Below are positions 61,087 to 64,000 of a stretch of 64,000 nucleotides of DNA, in pieces. Source of the stretch: Sipunculus nudus. Its lineage: Eukaryota; Annelida; Sipuncula; Golfingiida; Sipunculidae. The stretch spans positions 10,594,839 to 10,658,838 of the forward strand of contig CM049316.1 of NCBI GenBank assembly GCA_026874595.1. Direction: 5' to 3'. Position 1 is the stretch's first letter; each line of letters opens with the position of its first letter. Both the position numbers and the translations under genes were made by a program. Under the pieces are notes generated by a model, which was given only the letters and a program-made list of their open reading frames with translations, had not been told where the DNA came from and ran no database searches.

Positions 61087-64000
61087 CTGCAAAAATAAAA
61101 CAAATATAAACAAATATTAAAGAACAAAGTAAACAAACTAAAAATCAATATATATCATTATTAATATTAAATGGTCATCTATAATGAAATCAAAACCAAT
61201 TTAAACATGAATATTTCAACACTGACTTCATCTGGTGGTTGATTTTAATTTGTTTCCCATCTGACATTTGGTTCTTTTTTTTTTTATACAGAATACAGCT
61301 ATGTATCATTATACCAAGCAAGCAGTCAGTCCCACATGCTCCAAGATAAACATATATGTCAAGGACACAAAGTCTTGTCCTCTTAATATTTAAAATACTA
61401 AGACACTGAAATAAGATGTGCACTTTACCAGGTTTGTTCTGTTATTTGGTTTTCATCCATGTCAACCATTTCAAAGAAACTGAAGTGAACTTTAACATGA
61501 CCAGAATCTGTATAATAGTATTTCAATTGTTCAACAGAGGGCACTGAAGTCACATTTTAACCTGTACACATGCAACCCACCCACTATCTACTGTGAAAGA
61601 GACAAATGCATGTATGTAAACACAAAACACCTGATTTAACCTGCATTTTAAATTATAATTATACATATTAATCTCTTAACAAAGTTAAATATTCATATAT
61701 GTTACAAACACAAAAGTGCACATAGGAAAAATGTTTTAAATTCCTGTTACGAACAAACTGAAATTAATCTTTCTAAATTGTTAGGTTGTCTAGAATGAAG
61801 TTCTTTACATGTATTTAGATCTTGTTCTTGACCAGAGGATGAGGTATGACCTGTTGAGTTGACCTTCTGACCTGCCTCTTAACACTTAGATGGAACATAA
61901 TAAATTCTCTCTCTCTACTGGCAGACATCTCAAGTATTATGAAGTGTGTTGATTAATGGTTCCCACTTGGCCGGCCTTAATTACCAACTCCAAGAGATTC
62001 TAATTACCACAGGGCCTTCAAGGACATACTTTCCATTAATCATCAGAACTTGTGTTAATTAGTGCAGGCTGTGAGACCTGGGCCATGACACACGATCATT
62101 AAGGAGACCATTGTGTATATTATTAATCCTCTACCCTCCTTCCTGGGCATTAAGCAGAGAATTAGTACCAAAATCTAGATTTATATGAGGATATATGCTG
62201 TCTGTTTTCAAAGGACTGACTTTATTACAACTCTGGTCCATATCTGCGGAAACAGCACAGTTATGTGTAAGGGAATGAAAACATAAACTTAGAGTGACTA
62301 CATTAATCAATCATTTTAAAATGAGAATAATTGTTAATTTTAAAATGGCACTCGTTATTGTGTGTTAAAGTTTTATTAACCACTTGATTTATTCAGCATG
62401 TGTTCCACAAGAATCATGTTTCCCTGAAAACTCTAAATGATTATTATATCTATATTATATTGCATACATATTAACTGTTTTAGGTATTCTACCAACTAAT
62501 TCTGTCATTCAAAAGTAATAAACATTAATATAATTGATAGTATCATATATAAAGTACAATGTTAGAAATATAATGCAGAACCAAATAAAAACAAAGTCAA
62601 TGGGTTATGTCAATTGAGCAAAAAGGTCCAATCATATTAACTGACACAGTCAATAAACAGTTCAGTTCTACAAAATAATACAGACCAGACTGTGATATAT
62701 TAACGAAAGTCTAATATATTGTAAAGAATAAGCAATATGTGTATCTGACATAAAAACCTCAAATACTGAACATTAATAATTACTGGACACAGAAACAGTT
62801 ACAAGGGAATATATACTATACAAAAACACACACACAACACAGTTATCAAGTGAAGTGGTCTGATTGTATATGGTTGTTTGTGTAACTGATTCTGCCATCC
62901 TACAACCAGTAAAACCCCAAGTTTCAACGCCTCATTCCTGATAACCTTGCCGGTTTACCTGTATCAACTACTGACACAGAGCAAGGTTTATCAATAAGAT
63001 CCCACACAAAGCAGGTCACAGCTGATAAATCGTCCCAAAAAGGAGCCTCAATGACACCCCACAAGGCCGTGCAAGGTCAAATATATCCTTGTTATAAATT
63101 TAAAAACAAACTTGCCTGATTGATAGTAGCCTTATTTGAATAGACAGGATGTTCCTGAGTGATTCACTGTATGTTTCATACACTTCACTTAAAATAGTTT
63201 AGCTTATGGTTTAACAGTGCTCACTGATAAAGACTGGAAGATACTTATAACTGACACTTTTCTCATGCACCTGAAACACACTAATAAAAGATATATAGTA
63301 AAACCTCTCCTCATGACCATCTCACTCTAGAGATCACCTCTGAATAACGACTACTTTTTACAGGTCCCAATTATTTTTCACTCTTTAAGTAAAATCTCAA
63401 TTAAGACTACCAAATCGATTTGTTCTCAATTAACCTTTTCCCGATTTGATATTCGAAATAATTCACCACCCCAATCTACTGCCAATAAATCCTGTGGTTC
63501 AGGTGTTGCTGAGAGGATGGAGCGATGGAGTAAATGCTGGTCTGATCACCTGCATATTGTAGTGAACTTTTCCATGTTGCTGGCAGACAGCATATATAGG
63601 AAGTACCACCCCCCACTAGATGTCACCAGCTGTGGTTTCCCCTGTATTCATTTTCAATACAGATGTACAAACTCATAAGATAAACATTTCACCAAACATT
63701 AAAACAAAAGGCAGCTTGTGTTTATTCAAATGACTGTAATTTACTGTAAAGTACCAGACTGTCCTTAGCTGTTGCCCCCCTGGATTGTTCTTTCAGTATA
63801 CCGGGTAATTGATAAAGGGGGCTGGTGAATCTTCAGGGGAGCATTTGATCATAAATCTGCTCATATAACTGGCCAACCAGAGACAAACCCAGACATAACT
63901 GTTTAGAAATGGCTAGATTTTGTGGGCAGCTGAGTGTATGACTATAAATAAATGAGGTTTTGTTGGCCAAGACTGACATATATGTCCTCGCAGAGAACAG
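61087..64000 (-). other. Upstream intron or 5' flank of the ANKRD11/12-like gene
   Basis: No first coding exon was recognised on the minus strand. A one-sided MITE-like end (GTAAAACCTCTCCTCATGACC) is at 63299. Otherwise AT-rich with nothing supported. Confidence 0.5.

Overview
This is animal nuclear DNA: two genes split into many small exons with GT-AG introns, embedded in AT-rich sequence full of dispersed and tandem repeats. The repeat types (TIR elements with tandem-repeat cores, GTCCGTCTGTCTGTC tracts, AAGGTCA arrays, YY1-like repeats) fit a marine invertebrate, most likely a mollusc or another lophotrochozoan. The taxon is an inference; nothing here fixes a species.

Gene 1 (+ strand, 8494-17771, five coding exons, 453 aa) is a creatinase (creatine amidinohydrolase, peptidase M24 fold). 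It aligns with Pseudomonas-type creatinase at a constant offset of 49 residues through all the catalytic and creatine-binding positions, and adds an Arg/Ser/Ala-rich N-terminus resembling a mitochondrial presequence. The gene appears complete, with consensus splice sites and matching intron phases. A bacterial-type creatine-degrading enzyme in an intron-bearing animal gene is the main biological point of interest.

Gene 2 (- strand, 61086 down to 33767, eleven coding exons seen, 1143 complete codons, 5' end outside the window or unrecognised) is an ANKRD11/ANKRD12-type ankyrin-repeat co-regulator. It has an N-terminal PMSERQQ-type motif, ankyrin repeats over three exons, a 1.8-kb Ser/Lys/Pro-rich exon ending in RRITRS and a poly-Gln tract, and a conserved C-terminal region over the last six exons. 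The two genes converge tail to tail across about 16 kb of repeat-rich DNA.

Layout: 1-900 unannotated; 900-3130 family A tandem-repeat element; 3130-5990 possible LTR-like sequence, a broken non-LTR retrotransposon and a GCGC-rich motif cluster; 6000-7880 family B TIR element; 8494-17771 creatinase with repeat-laden introns; 18690-21590 a 27-bp minisatellite element split by a family A element, itself split by a third repeat with a 9-bp target duplication; 23870-28400 inverted and direct copies of a YY1-motif repeat and a SINE-like sequence; 28400-33766 intergenic DNA and presumed 3' UTR of gene 2; 33767-64000 gene 2.

The most unusual structural feature is that two introns of gene 2 begin with tandem arrays (36-bp and 37-bp periods) made of copies of that intron's own exon/5'-splice-site junction. 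Gene 2 introns also hold a 1.69-kb element with roughly 540-bp inverted arms and a 310-bp MITE flanked by TTA.
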